Part shown: in pieces, positions 8,381 to 14,711 of the stretch
How positions within the stretch are numbered: the first letter of the stretch is position 1
Layout: each line of letters opens with the position of its first letter
DNA from: Myxococcales bacterium
GTDB taxonomy: Bacteria; Myxococcota_C; UBA6777
Reading direction: 5' to 3'
NCBI GenBank assembly: GCA_027005175.1
Contig: JALTMC010000287.1
Location: forward strand, 1 to 14,711
DNA: 14,711 nucleotides
Notes under the pieces: generated by a model
The model's database searches: none
The model's input: the letters and a program-made list of their open reading frames with translations, nothing else
What the model was told of the DNA's origin: nothing
Translations under genes and position numbers: made by a program

Positions 8381-8544
8381 ATCTTTTTCAAAAATGCAAC
8401 AAGCCTTGCAAGTTGGGCAAGCAAGTCTGCCGGAACCATGTCTGGAGTCAATGCACTGGGTATAAGGGTCCCAAAAAAGAGACTTGTAACAAGATCGACG
8501 ACAACTGTGACGGGAGCATCGATGGAGATGGCAGGTGCCCTTGA
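8371..8544 (+). CDS. Small ORF encoding a Cys-rich MopE-like metal-binding motif, probably the frame-shifted C-terminus of the preceding gene
   Basis: A 57-codon ORF opens with an ATG that overlaps the last codons of the preceding gene (ATGTCCCTAA). It encodes a recognisable Cys-rich module: CNKPCKLGKQVC, WSQCTG, then ETCNKIDDNCDGSIDGDG with a final Cys. The C-x-x-x-DDNCDG-x-iD pattern is the putative metal-binding motif found at the C-termini of many exported Myxococcota proteins, normally attached to a larger secreted protein. The ORF has no signal peptide of its own and no clear ribosome site. The frame is open only from 8353, so fusion to the upstream gene requires a single shift between 8353 and 8377; for example, one extra C in the CCC at 8375-8377 would join them. 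Three readings fit: recent frameshift mutation, sequencing error, or a coupled separate small protein. The first two are favoured. Confidence 0.5.
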   Translation: MSLNLFQKCNKPCKLGKQVCRNHVWSQCTGYKGPKKETCNKIDDNCDGSIDGDGRCP

Positions 8545-8559
8545 AGCCTTTTTGAGTCT

Positions 8560-10017
8560 TTAGCCCACGGACATAGAGCGAGTGGGAGTGTCGGGGTGAT
8601 TCTCTTTGAGTTGCGGTGGGTTGAGTCCTTCAGGGAGCGGTGTCTTGGGTATGTGGTGAGGAGAGAGAATCTCTGTGATGGGATCTTCGCCAGGTGCCAA
8701 GTGACGGGGTGGGATGATCTGAAGGAATGTACTGTTCTCCCAGTAGCCCAGGGCTTGTGATAAAAACCATGCACTTTGCGCGTGGGCTGTTCCTGTGGAA
8801 GTAAAGGCAAACTTTTCGATCTCACCGAGACTTTGCTCAAATTGTTGGGCGATCGCGCCTAAGGATTGTGCGATGGCTGTGAGGTCCCAGGGATTATCAA
8901 GGTTGACGGCTTTGATGTGGACTTCTCCATCTTGATGCAACAAGCCCTGGCTTTCAATTCGATAACGAAGACGTTTGGCTTGCTCCAGTGGCTCAGGTTC
9001 GTCCTGTGTGAGCAGGACAAAGTGATCAAAGAAGTTGTTGTATCTTTTGGATTGCAGTAGTCGCAGTGTTGGGCCACTGAGTACATCACCATTGCTGCGT
9101 CGGCGGTAGTAAGGGTCGCGTTTGGGGTCAACCCAGGAAAACAGTACTCTTGGTTGGGATGATGCCATAAAGTAAGCTGCGGAAGAGGGGGACGAATCGA
9201 TCACAGTTCGCAGGGCACGAGCCACAGCATTTGCTGTTGGATATCGCTTCGCAGGGCGGTTTTTTACCATGTTGATGAAGATATTGTTAAGCTGCTTTTC
9301 TTTGGCTTGGTCGGAGTCTGTTTGTATGTCGGGTAGAAGCAGGGTGGGGGGAGCATTCTCTTTGATCCAGCGAAAATATTCCCCAAGATTGAGTTGGGAT
9401 GGATGTTCTCCTGTGATCACTTCATACAACAGCACACCGAGAGAGAAAATGTCGCTTTGGATGCAGACTTTGCGATTCTTACCCAACTGCTCAGGAGCAG
9501 CGTACAATAATGTTCCACCGGGAGCTGTATCGACAGCTTGTACCCATGAGATCTTTGCGATACCAAAGTCTAGGATCTTGGGTCCTTCCGAGGTCAGATA
9601 GATATTGCTGGGTTTGAGATCACGATGAATAACCTTGCGAGCATGGGCGTAATCGAGGATTGGACAGAGTTGTAAAAACAACTGAATGGCTTCGTTGATC
9701 GGCATGTGCCCGTTGGTTTCGAGGTATCCAGCGAGGTCTTGTCCTTCAAAGAATTCTTGGGCCAGAGCGTAGGTGCGTTGGCCATTTTGACCAGGAAAAG
9801 GTCCCAGGTAAAGGACTCGTGGAATTCCCGGATGCTCCAAGCGAGTTAAAACAAGAGCTTCTCGGAAAAACTGTTGCACTATTTTGCTGTCTTGCGCATG
9901 CTCTTGGTGGAGGACCTTGAGGGCTACGTATCGATTGTGCACCTTGTCGAGGGCCTTGAACACTGTGCCAAAGCTTCCTTGTCCCAAGATGTGGATGAGT
10001 TCAAAGTATTCGCTCAT
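8560..10017 (-). CDS. Soluble Hanks-type Ser/Thr protein kinase fused to an RtcR-type CARF-like sensor domain
   Basis: Protein of 485 aa. Residues 5-275 are a complete kinase: glycine loop LGQGSFG (11-17), Lys34 in VALKVL, helix-C Glu53, HRDLKPSN (catalytic Asp133), DFG (150-152), APE (174-176) and SDIFSLGVLLYEV. No membrane segment is present, unlike many bacterial receptor kinases. Residues about 288-445 resemble the N-terminal CARF domain of the RNA-repair regulator RtcR: VLFSWVD start strand, GPTL, NPWDLTAIAQSL (RtcR has NPWDFEEVY), then FTSTGTAHAQSAWFLSQA and LQIIPPR (RtcR has ITTGTHVAQICWFLLAEA and LIQSSPPR, recalled from memory). CARF folds bind cyclic oligonucleotides or RNA-derived ligands, so the kinase is probably gated by such a signal; this is inference. 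The ATG at 10017 is preceded by GGGGAAG; a GTG one codon earlier is an alternative. It lies 54 nt after the pseudokinase-WD40 gene, likely co-transcribed. Confidence 0.82.
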   Translation of the reverse strand: MSEYFELIHILGQGSFGTVFKALDKVHNRYVALKVLHQEHAQDSKIVQQFFREALVLTRLEHPGIPRVLYLGPFPGQNGQRTYALAQEFFEGQDLAGYLETNGHMPINEAIQLFLQLCPILDYAHARKVIHRDLKPSNIYLTSEGPKILDFGIAKISWVQAVDTAPGGTLLYAAPEQLGKNRKVCIQSDIFSLGVLLYEVITGEHPSQLNLGEYFRWIKENAPPTLLLPDIQTDSDQAKEKQLNNIFINMVKNRPAKRYPTANAVARALRTVIDSSPSSAAYFMASSQPRVLFSWVDPKRDPYYRRRSNGDVLSGPTLRLLQSKRYNNFFDHFVLLTQDEPEPLEQAKRLRYRIESQGLLHQDGEVHIKAVNLDNPWDLTAIAQSLGAIAQQFEQSLGEIEKFAFTSTGTAHAQSAWFLSQALGYWENSTFLQIIPPRHLAPGEDPITEILSPHHIPKTPLPEGLNPPQLKENHPDTPTRSMSVG

Positions 10018-10071
10018 CACTGCGCTTCCCCGTCCGTTGATTTTCTGTGTGTTGCTGGAGTAGATTTAAGA

Positions 10072-12453
10072 TCATGTTGTGTGTGGGAGGTCCCAAACCA
10101 GCAACATATTTTTTTCGATCGAAGCCATCCATTGCTCTTGGGAATGGATACAAACAAATTGGGCTTCTTTCTCTCGACGCAGTGTTTGTTGTGGTGTTGG
10201 TTGGTGGATCGACCAACTACAAAGACTGCCGTCCTTGGCGAGAGAGGCGAATGTTTCGAAATGAGGGCTAAGGCTGAGGGAGCAAATGGGAGCCTTGTGG
10301 TCTTTGAATGTTTGGAGAAGTGATGCTTTGTGGAAATCCCACAGATGGATCTCTCCATTGGCGTGTCCCGAGAGTAGGGTCGATGTTTTCGGCACAAATT
10401 GCAGACAATGTACTGGGGAGTCGTTGGTAGGAAAGGCAAACAACTTATTGTTGCGTCCAAGGTCCCATAGCTGGATTGCGCCATCTCGACTTCCCAGCGC
10501 AAGAACATGGCCTTGCTCTTCTAAAGCGAGGTGGGTGAAAGGTGTTTGGGCTTCCTGAATGGTCACGCGATATTCGCCAGTCGCTGCATTCCATACATGA
10601 GCTTTGTGGTCTGTGGTCACTGTGCACAGAATATAACCATCCTCACTCAATGCGATCTCGCGAATGGGTTGGTCGTGTATGAGTGCCTGACTCTGTTTGT
10701 GCTTCTTCCAGTCCCAAATCTGTACCGTCGTCAACTGACAAACAAAGGCCATATACCGACCATTGGTACTCCAACATAAGTTTTGTAGTCCGACCTCTCC
10801 TGGCTTGAAGGTCTCCGTCTCTTGCCAACGCTGTGTATCCCAAATCTTGATATTTCCAGCACTGGCTGTCGCCAACAGAGTGCCCTGAGGATGAAGTGCA
10901 AAACCAGACACAGCTTCCGGGTGTAATGTGTGATGCAATCTGGGCGAACTGCACACTCTCTTTTTTTCGGGATTGCCGTTGTGAGTTGCCTGCGACTGCA
11001 AGGACGGATGACTTCCTCGCAACTGTTGTGGCGCATGGTTTGTTGGCATCGAGCGCAATGTGGCCGATGATGCTCGGGAGGGGGCCGCTGTGCCCATCGT
11101 ACGAGATGGATATGTTTGGGAGTTGTTCTTCTCCAATGTCACAAACGTACTTGTGTTGGGGAGAGGTACTTTGTAAAATTCAGGTACGTGGGAAAGGTGT
11201 CCCATCGAACGTGTAGAGGGAGCGATGAAGCTTCCGCTGGAGTGAGGCGGCTTGGTTCGTGGGAAGCTCGAAGGGATGGAAGACATGGAAGCCATCGAGC
11301 CATGAGGAGGAAGAACACTCGATTCACGTTGAGGAGGTGGAACAACCCTTGTGAAGCCAGAGGCGATGGCGGACACTGAGCCCATCGACAGAGCTTCTCG
11401 CAACGCGCTCAGGTATTCATGAATGCATTGGAATGCTTGCTCGGAGTGGCTGTGCATCGCACGAGCCAATACCTTGTCGAGTTTTTCCGAAAGTTCAGGT
11501 GTATAGCTGCTTGGAGGAGGAGCCATCGCGACAGGCAGTTCCCCTGTCAACATCTGGTAGGTGATGACACCCAAAGAAAAGATATCATCGGCTGCCGAGA
11601 GCGACGCATCTTTGTTTTGTCTTTGTTGATGAGAGATATAATACATCGCATTTGGGGACGCTTTGTACATCCATTTTGATGATGCAATGTTTCTTGAGGC
11701 GATGGAATCCAAGCCATTCGGGAGGCGACAGCCGAAGTCCAATAGCTTGGCAGGTGGTCCCAAGAGACCTTCAGGGAAGATAATGTTGGTGGGCTTAAGA
11801 TTCCCGTGGACTTGATTCCGTTTGTGAAGAAAATGGAGAGAGGGAGCTATCTGCTCCATCGTTTTGAGCACCTCCAAGGCCGAAAAGGTACTTTGATAGT
11901 TCGTGTTTTTGCGTTGCTCTATCAAAAAAGCCAACGAGATCCCCGTGGCAAGCTCCATGGGATAGTATGTCAATCCTAAAGCCTCATCTTGCTGTAGTAA
12001 ATAACATCGATTCAGCCCAGGATGCTGGAGTCGTTCTGCTGTTTTGAGGCTGTGAACGACCACATTCATCGAGTGAGGGTTCTCTACGATCCAAGGGTAG
12101 AGAACTTTGATGGCATACATACCTCCAAAGGTAAGGTCGATGGCTTCGTACACACGGCCTAGCTCACCGCTTGCGATATGTCGAAGCAGCCTGAAACGTT
12201 TGCTTAATACCTGCTCTTCTTTGGGGATAAACACCTGGGGGGTGGAAATGACTCCTGAGGGAGAGCTTCTTTCTTTTGCAAGGACGCAAGGCAGCTCTGT
12301 AAAGGAGAGATTCTTTTGCGAACCGCGACTTGCGTTCGAATTTGGAATAACCTGGCTCGCATGACTTGGATATTGTGTCATTGCTTTGGAAGGGCTTGTA
12401 TGGTGAGAGCTTTCTGGCCCTCTGCTTTCCAATACCCTTGATCCTTGTCCCAT
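10072..12453 (-). CDS. Pseudokinase-like protein with Ser/Pro-rich linker and seven-blade WD40 propeller
   Basis: Protein of 793 aa from the ATG at 12453. Residues 1-80 are low-complexity Ser-rich. Residues 87-355 have the kinase fold (AIKVL with Lys116, LLDFG, ADDIFSLGVITYQMLTGELP), but key positions are lost: first loop Gly is Ala94 (IASGELG), helix-C Glu aligns with Ser135, HRD is HGN (catalytic Asp replaced by Asn218), and APE reads SHQQ. Asn223 and DFG remain, so nucleotide binding is possible but phosphotransfer unlikely. Residues about 365-505 are a Ser/Pro/Arg-rich, probably disordered linker with many potential phospho-sites. Residues about 508-793 form WD40 blades, each ending in a WD-like pair (IKIWD, VQIWD, AHVWN, IQLWD, IHLWD, CSWS, LLVWD), seven in all, enough to close a propeller. 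It probably acts as a scaffold or substrate for the kinase encoded just downstream. Upstream ATG 12480 and TTG 12492 lack a ribosome site. Confidence 0.82.
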   Translation of the reverse strand: MGQGSRVLESRGPESSHHTSPSKAMTQYPSHASQVIPNSNASRGSQKNLSFTELPCVLAKERSSPSGVISTPQVFIPKEEQVLSKRFRLLRHIASGELGRVYEAIDLTFGGMYAIKVLYPWIVENPHSMNVVVHSLKTAERLQHPGLNRCYLLQQDEALGLTYYPMELATGISLAFLIEQRKNTNYQSTFSALEVLKTMEQIAPSLHFLHKRNQVHGNLKPTNIIFPEGLLGPPAKLLDFGCRLPNGLDSIASRNIASSKWMYKASPNAMYYISHQQRQNKDASLSAADDIFSLGVITYQMLTGELPVAMAPPPSSYTPELSEKLDKVLARAMHSHSEQAFQCIHEYLSALREALSMGSVSAIASGFTRVVPPPQRESSVLPPHGSMASMSSIPSSFPRTKPPHSSGSFIAPSTRSMGHLSHVPEFYKVPLPNTSTFVTLEKNNSQTYPSRTMGTAAPSRASSATLRSMPTNHAPQQLRGSHPSLQSQATHNGNPEKKRVCSSPRLHHTLHPEAVSGFALHPQGTLLATASAGNIKIWDTQRWQETETFKPGEVGLQNLCWSTNGRYMAFVCQLTTVQIWDWKKHKQSQALIHDQPIREIALSEDGYILCTVTTDHKAHVWNAATGEYRVTIQEAQTPFTHLALEEQGHVLALGSRDGAIQLWDLGRNNKLFAFPTNDSPVHCLQFVPKTSTLLSGHANGEIHLWDFHKASLLQTFKDHKAPICSLSLSPHFETFASLAKDGSLCSWSIHQPTPQQTLRREKEAQFVCIHSQEQWMASIEKNMLLVWDLPHTT

Positions 12454-12462
12454 CTGCGCCAA

Positions 12463-12468
12463 CCTCTT
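12463..12468 (-). promoter_or_regulatory. Ribosome binding site of the pseudokinase-WD40 gene
   Basis: Read on the minus strand this is AAGAGG, 9 nt before the ATG at 12453. The spacing is slightly long, but no comparable element precedes the other two possible starts (12480, 12492). Confidence 0.45.
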
Positions 12469-12589
12469 GAACAAATACATGCAACACAACAATTGTGTCT
12501 CGTATTACATCTGTTTAACGGCAAACCACAGCATTCACTTGAGAATCTCCTGAAATATTTCGCGTATTTTTCTGTGTACCCTATGCGAA

Positions 12590-12623
12590 TTCAGAGTGTT
12601 GTGGAGTTCTGAGTTCAGAGTGT
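12590..12623. repeat. Operator-like direct and inverted repeats upstream of the kinase operon
   Basis: TTCAGAGTGT occurs twice (12590-12599 and 12614-12623). The second copy also overlaps an inverted repeat, TCTGA-GT-TCAGA, at 12608-12619. These lie in the 174-bp gap between the menH stop and the pseudokinase start, where the promoter of the signalling operon should be. No run of T follows the inverted repeat, so a terminator is not supported. I see no clear -35/-10 pair in the gap. Confidence 0.35.
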
Positions 12624-12627
12624 GTAG

Positions 12628-13434
12628 TCAGGTTGGTAGGGAAAAGGTGAGGAAGTCACAAACGATCCTTTGCCATGCTTCTGGTGTTTCCAGATGGACG
12701 TTGTGCCCTGCATGGGGCTCGATCTTAAGATGGCTATGGGGTATTTGTTTGTGCATCAACTGCATCAGTGTTGGATACTTTGGATCTTGTTTTCCTGTGA
12801 GCAGGAGCGTTGGTGCTGAGAGAGAGGAGAGATGATTCCACAGAGAGGGTTGCCGCCCAGGGCTTAACTCTCTGCTGGTTCTGGGCATGCTGGATTCATG
12901 GTTTTGTTCACGTCTTCTCTGAAGTTGTTTGAGTTGGTTGGGTTGTTGGTGTAAGGAGCGAAACAAAGGGGCTTTATACCAATGCTCTACAAACTGAGAC
13001 AGTCCTGCTTCTACGATTTGCTCTGCGCGTTGTGTATCGAGCGTGGCTCGCGAAAGTCTGGCCTCCGGCTCCTGTATTCCTGGCTGACAGCTTTCCAGGA
13101 TAAGCGAATCCACGGCATGTGGATACTTCAGTGTATAGTAGAGTGCCAGCCGTCCCCCCATGGAGTATCCTACGAGTGTGTATCTTTGGTATTCTTGTAG
13201 ATGCTCATGAAGAGAGTCAGCAAGATTGTCAAAATCCAAGCTCTCTTGAGGGGGAATGGGCACACTTTTTCCATGGCCTGGTAAATCCAAGAGCAAATAG
13301 GACATCTCGATGGGCATCTGGGAAACTATGGGTTCCCAGTCGGAATGACTCCCCATCCAACCATGGAGAAATACACACAATGGTGCCGCTCTGTCCTTTT
13401 TGTACCCTCTGCTGTAGAGTGTCCATGGAAGCAT
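12628..13434 (-). CDS. menH: 2-succinyl-6-hydroxy-2,4-cyclohexadiene-1-carboxylate synthase (MenH), menaquinone biosynthesis
   Basis: Alpha/beta-hydrolase of 268 aa, matching the length of MenH (about 250-270). Family marks are seen throughout: VFLHGWMGSHSDWEP, LLLDLPGHGKS, nucleophile Ser91 in GYSMGGRLALYY, LILESCQPGI, the cap segment FVEHWYKAPLFRSL, GRQPSLWNHL, acid Asp217 in LLTGKQDPKY, and base His244 in AGHNVHLETP. MenH removes pyruvate from the MenD product in the classical o-succinylbenzoate route to menaquinone. The strong site GGGGGGAG stands just before the ATG and overlaps the stop of the rhodanese gene 9 nt upstream, so the two are translationally coupled. No other men genes are in the window. 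Menaquinone would be the acceptor expected for NrfD-type respiratory enzymes, which fits the left part of the window. A related promiscuous hydrolase is the alternative, but the motif set favours MenH. Confidence 0.85.
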   Translation of the reverse strand: MLPWTLYSRGYKKDRAAPLCVFLHGWMGSHSDWEPIVSQMPIEMSYLLLDLPGHGKSVPIPPQESLDFDNLADSLHEHLQEYQRYTLVGYSMGGRLALYYTLKYPHAVDSLILESCQPGIQEPEARLSRATLDTQRAEQIVEAGLSQFVEHWYKAPLFRSLHQQPNQLKQLQRRREQNHESSMPRTSRELSPGRQPSLWNHLSSLSAPTLLLTGKQDPKYPTLMQLMHKQIPHSHLKIEPHAGHNVHLETPEAWQRIVCDFLTFSLPT

Positions 13435-13443
13435 AACTCCCCC

Positions 13444-14001
13444 CTATCTCTCAGATACTTTGGCATGGTAGCGCTTCTTGAGTAATGTCCCCCACATTCG
13501 ATTAAAGGGGTGAACCTTTGTTGTCTTTGCTTTGTTTTGGTAGAGTTCTCGACCTTCGTTCGCCCATTGGAAAATGGAACCTTCAAGGTTGTATACGTTG
13601 TGAAATCCTGCCTTCTGTAAACGTTGCACCAGCAGAGAGGAGCGATATCCCACAGAACAATAGAGAACAAGGACGGTCTCTGGACGATAACGCTCTTGCA
13701 GGGTTTTGATTTCTGTGTTGGGTGGGGTGTGCCGAGCCTGTTTGAGATGACTTACCGCATACTCTTCTCTTTCGCGAACATCCAGCAATACCGGTCGGTT
13801 TTTGGATGGTTGCTGCAACCAGTGTGCGAGCTTCTCTGTGGAGATATTTTGTACATCAGAGAACTTCCACTGCATTAAATGATGTAGCACGCTCCACCTC
13901 CATGACATAGAAACCCCCAAGGTTGTGAGTCCGATACAGGATATCCCAAGCAGACTTAATCCAACCCACTTGCTCCATCGTTGCTTTGGCTTGTGGCTCA
14001 T
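13444..14001 (-). CDS. Membrane-anchored single-domain rhodanese (sulfurtransferase-like)
   Basis: Protein of 185 aa. Residues about 11-33 form one transmembrane helix (WVGLSLLGISCIGLTTLGVS) after a short basic N-terminus. Residues about 50-155 are a rhodanese domain with LLDVREREEYAVSHLKQA, active Cys115 in YCSVGYRSS and NLEGSIFQWANEGR. The basic N-terminus followed by the helix suggests the domain faces the periplasm. Single-domain rhodaneses carry sulfane sulfur as a Cys persulfide, which would fit the persulfide-oxidising genes elsewhere in the window, but adjacency is to menH and the donor and acceptor are unknown. The ATG at 14001 is chosen because extension upstream would run into the neighbouring gene and adds nothing family-like; no Shine-Dalgarno is visible. 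The start region is duplicated (see the repeat at 13998-14047). The C-terminal about 25 residues are basic. Confidence 0.82.
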   Translation of the reverse strand: MSHKPKQRWSKWVGLSLLGISCIGLTTLGVSMSWRWSVLHHLMQWKFSDVQNISTEKLAHWLQQPSKNRPVLLDVREREEYAVSHLKQARHTPPNTEIKTLQERYRPETVLVLYCSVGYRSSLLVQRLQKAGFHNVYNLEGSIFQWANEGRELYQNKAKTTKVHPFNRMWGTLLKKRYHAKVSER

Positions 14002-14047
14002 TGTTGGGTATGTTAAATCTTTTGGTTCATTGTTGGGTATGTTAAAT
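13998..14047. repeat. Direct duplication (21-bp identical copies, 29-bp period) spanning a gene junction
   Basis: Two identical 21-bp copies lie at 13998-14018 and 14027-14047. Each copy, read on the minus strand, contains a TAA, then CATACCCAACA, then an ATG. In the right-hand copy the TAA is the stop of the upstream gene and the ATG opens a five-codon frame, Met-Asn-Gln-Lys-Ile-stop. That frame's stop falls in the left-hand copy, whose ATG is the rhodanese start. A 29-bp tandem duplication of the original stop/start junction explains this. Confidence 0.85.
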
Positions 14048-14711
14048 GTAGTCAGGGTAATCCACTGGATTCTCTGATTCAGGAGGGAACAGCGTATCTT
14101 GCACTCGAATGAATTCTGTGGCGGGGGCACCATTGATCTCGGTAATCTCGCGCTCCTCAAGTTGGGTTAAGATCTTTTTCTGCTCAACTTCGTTGCGCAC
14201 GAGGATGTAGTTCATCATAGAAAGAGGGATGTGGCCCTGAAACATTGCCTCATTTCGGGTGCTGCTCACACTGCTGCTGGCGTACGTTTTGTCATTAATG
14301 GCTTTGATCAGTTCACGGCCTGTGGGCCGCTCAAAAAAACTATTGGCTCCCTGCCCACTGCTCTGAACACTGCGCATCTTGTCCAAAAAGGCTTCAGCGT
14401 CTGGGTTGGTCCGCTTCATGATCTTTTTGACCGCAGCTGATATTGTCCCTTCTTGGGCTTCGCTGCGCATATAGGTTGAGCCGTACTTATCCGAAGGATA
14501 GGCAAACCAGTCTGTGCGATCGAGCAACTCTGTGTTGAAGGAGATCACTGCACCATTGGTTTTGGGGTTGCCCATCTTCTTGGTCATCAAGCGCGTAAAA
14601 ACATACTCTGCGCCGCCTGTCTTAAGGTCTGTGGCACTGGACATCCCCTTGATGACTTTGCGCATCGCCAGTCGTTCTTGGGTCGCAGACAAGGCTCCGT
14701 CAGCGATGATG
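14042..14711 (-). CDS. Uncharacterised protein, C-terminal part (partial; upstream end outside the window)
   Basis: I do not recognise this protein with confidence. The frame is open to the right edge (the edge codons read IIADGALSATQERLAMRK), so about 222 C-terminal residues are visible and the true start is unknown. No signal peptide or membrane helix is seen in this part. Distinctive segments are KTGGAEYVFTRL, FNTELLDRTDWFAYPSDKYG, RPTGRELIKAINDKTYASSS, RNEAMFQGHIPLSMMNYILV, EQKKILTQLEEREITEING and the acidic end ESENPVDYPDYI. The order GGA-VFTRL, LDRTDW-Y, NE-MF-G-I and EQ-L-I-EING loosely recalls C-terminal modules of some secreted or toxin-like proteins, possibly ADP-ribosyltransferase-like, but this is an impression only. 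The gene stops 40 nt before the rhodanese gene on the same strand and may share its transcript. Confidence 0.55.
   Translation of the reverse strand, partial: IIADGALSATQERLAMRKVIKGMSSATDLKTGGAEYVFTRLMTKKMGNPKTNGAVISFNTELLDRTDWFAYPSDKYGSTYMRSEAQEGTISAAVKKIMKRTNPDAEAFLDKMRSVQSSGQGANSFFERPTGRELIKAINDKTYASSSVSSTRNEAMFQGHIPLSMMNYILVRNEVEQKKILTQLEEREITEINGAPATEFIRVQDTLFPPESENPVDYPDYI

Noticed and set aside
8545-8559. Bidirectional terminator between the convergent genes
   Set aside because: The 15-bp gap has a T-run but I could not find a convincing stem next to it.
8560-10017. CARF-like domain as evidence of a type III CRISPR system
   Set aside because: No cas genes or repeats are in the window, and the domain resembles the RtcR branch rather than Csm6/Csx1, so a CRISPR link is unsupported.
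10072-12453. Calling the WD40 protein an active Ser/Thr kinase
   Set aside because: The HRD catalytic Asp is Asn, and the loop Gly, helix-C Glu position and APE are also lost; activity would be exceptional.

Overview
The window reads as chromosomal DNA of a Gram-negative bacterium, most likely from the Myxococcota or a neighbouring 'deltaproteobacterial' lineage such as the Bradymonadales. This is inference from three gene types: a secreted Cys/Glu/Pro-rich protein with a C-x5-C-x5-C-x4-C head, an EtCNkiDDNCDG metal-binding-like motif, and soluble Hanks-type kinases with a WD40 tail. There are no rRNA, tRNA, CRISPR, IS or phage genes. Coding density is high and no gene-free stretch exceeds about 230 bp.

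Left part (1-7521, + strand) is a sulfur-oxidation and respiration block. The tail of an NrfD/PsrC-type membrane subunit is followed by a 999-aa molybdopterin oxidoreductase with a [4Fe-4S] motif and no Tat signal. Next come a TorD-like maturation chaperone (4-nt gap) and a SulP anion transporter with a STAS domain (ATGA overlap). After a 228-bp gap comes an ETHE1/Blh-like persulfide dioxygenase. The likely logic is that persulfide is oxidised to sulfite, a cytoplasmic SoeABC-like quinone-linked enzyme oxidises sulfite to sulfate, and SulP moves the anion. The exact substrate is inferred, not proven.

Middle (7655-8544, + strand): a secreted, probably surface-exposed Cys/Glu/Pro-rich protein with a TIG-like C-terminal domain. 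It is followed in another frame by a 57-codon ORF that looks like its detached Cys-rich C-terminal module, either a frameshift or a coupled small gene.

Right part (8560-14711, - strand) is transcribed right to left: a partial unrecognised gene, a membrane-anchored rhodanese, menH (menaquinone synthesis), then a two-gene signalling module. The first module gene is a degenerate (pseudo)kinase with a Ser/Pro-rich linker and a seven-blade WD40 propeller. The second, 54 nt downstream, is a complete Ser/Thr kinase fused to a C-terminal domain closely resembling the RtcR-type CARF ligand sensor. This kinase-CARF plus pseudokinase-WD40 pair, with no CRISPR-Cas or Rtc genes nearby, is the most novel thing in the window. 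It may be a nucleotide- or RNA-damage-sensing phosphorelay.
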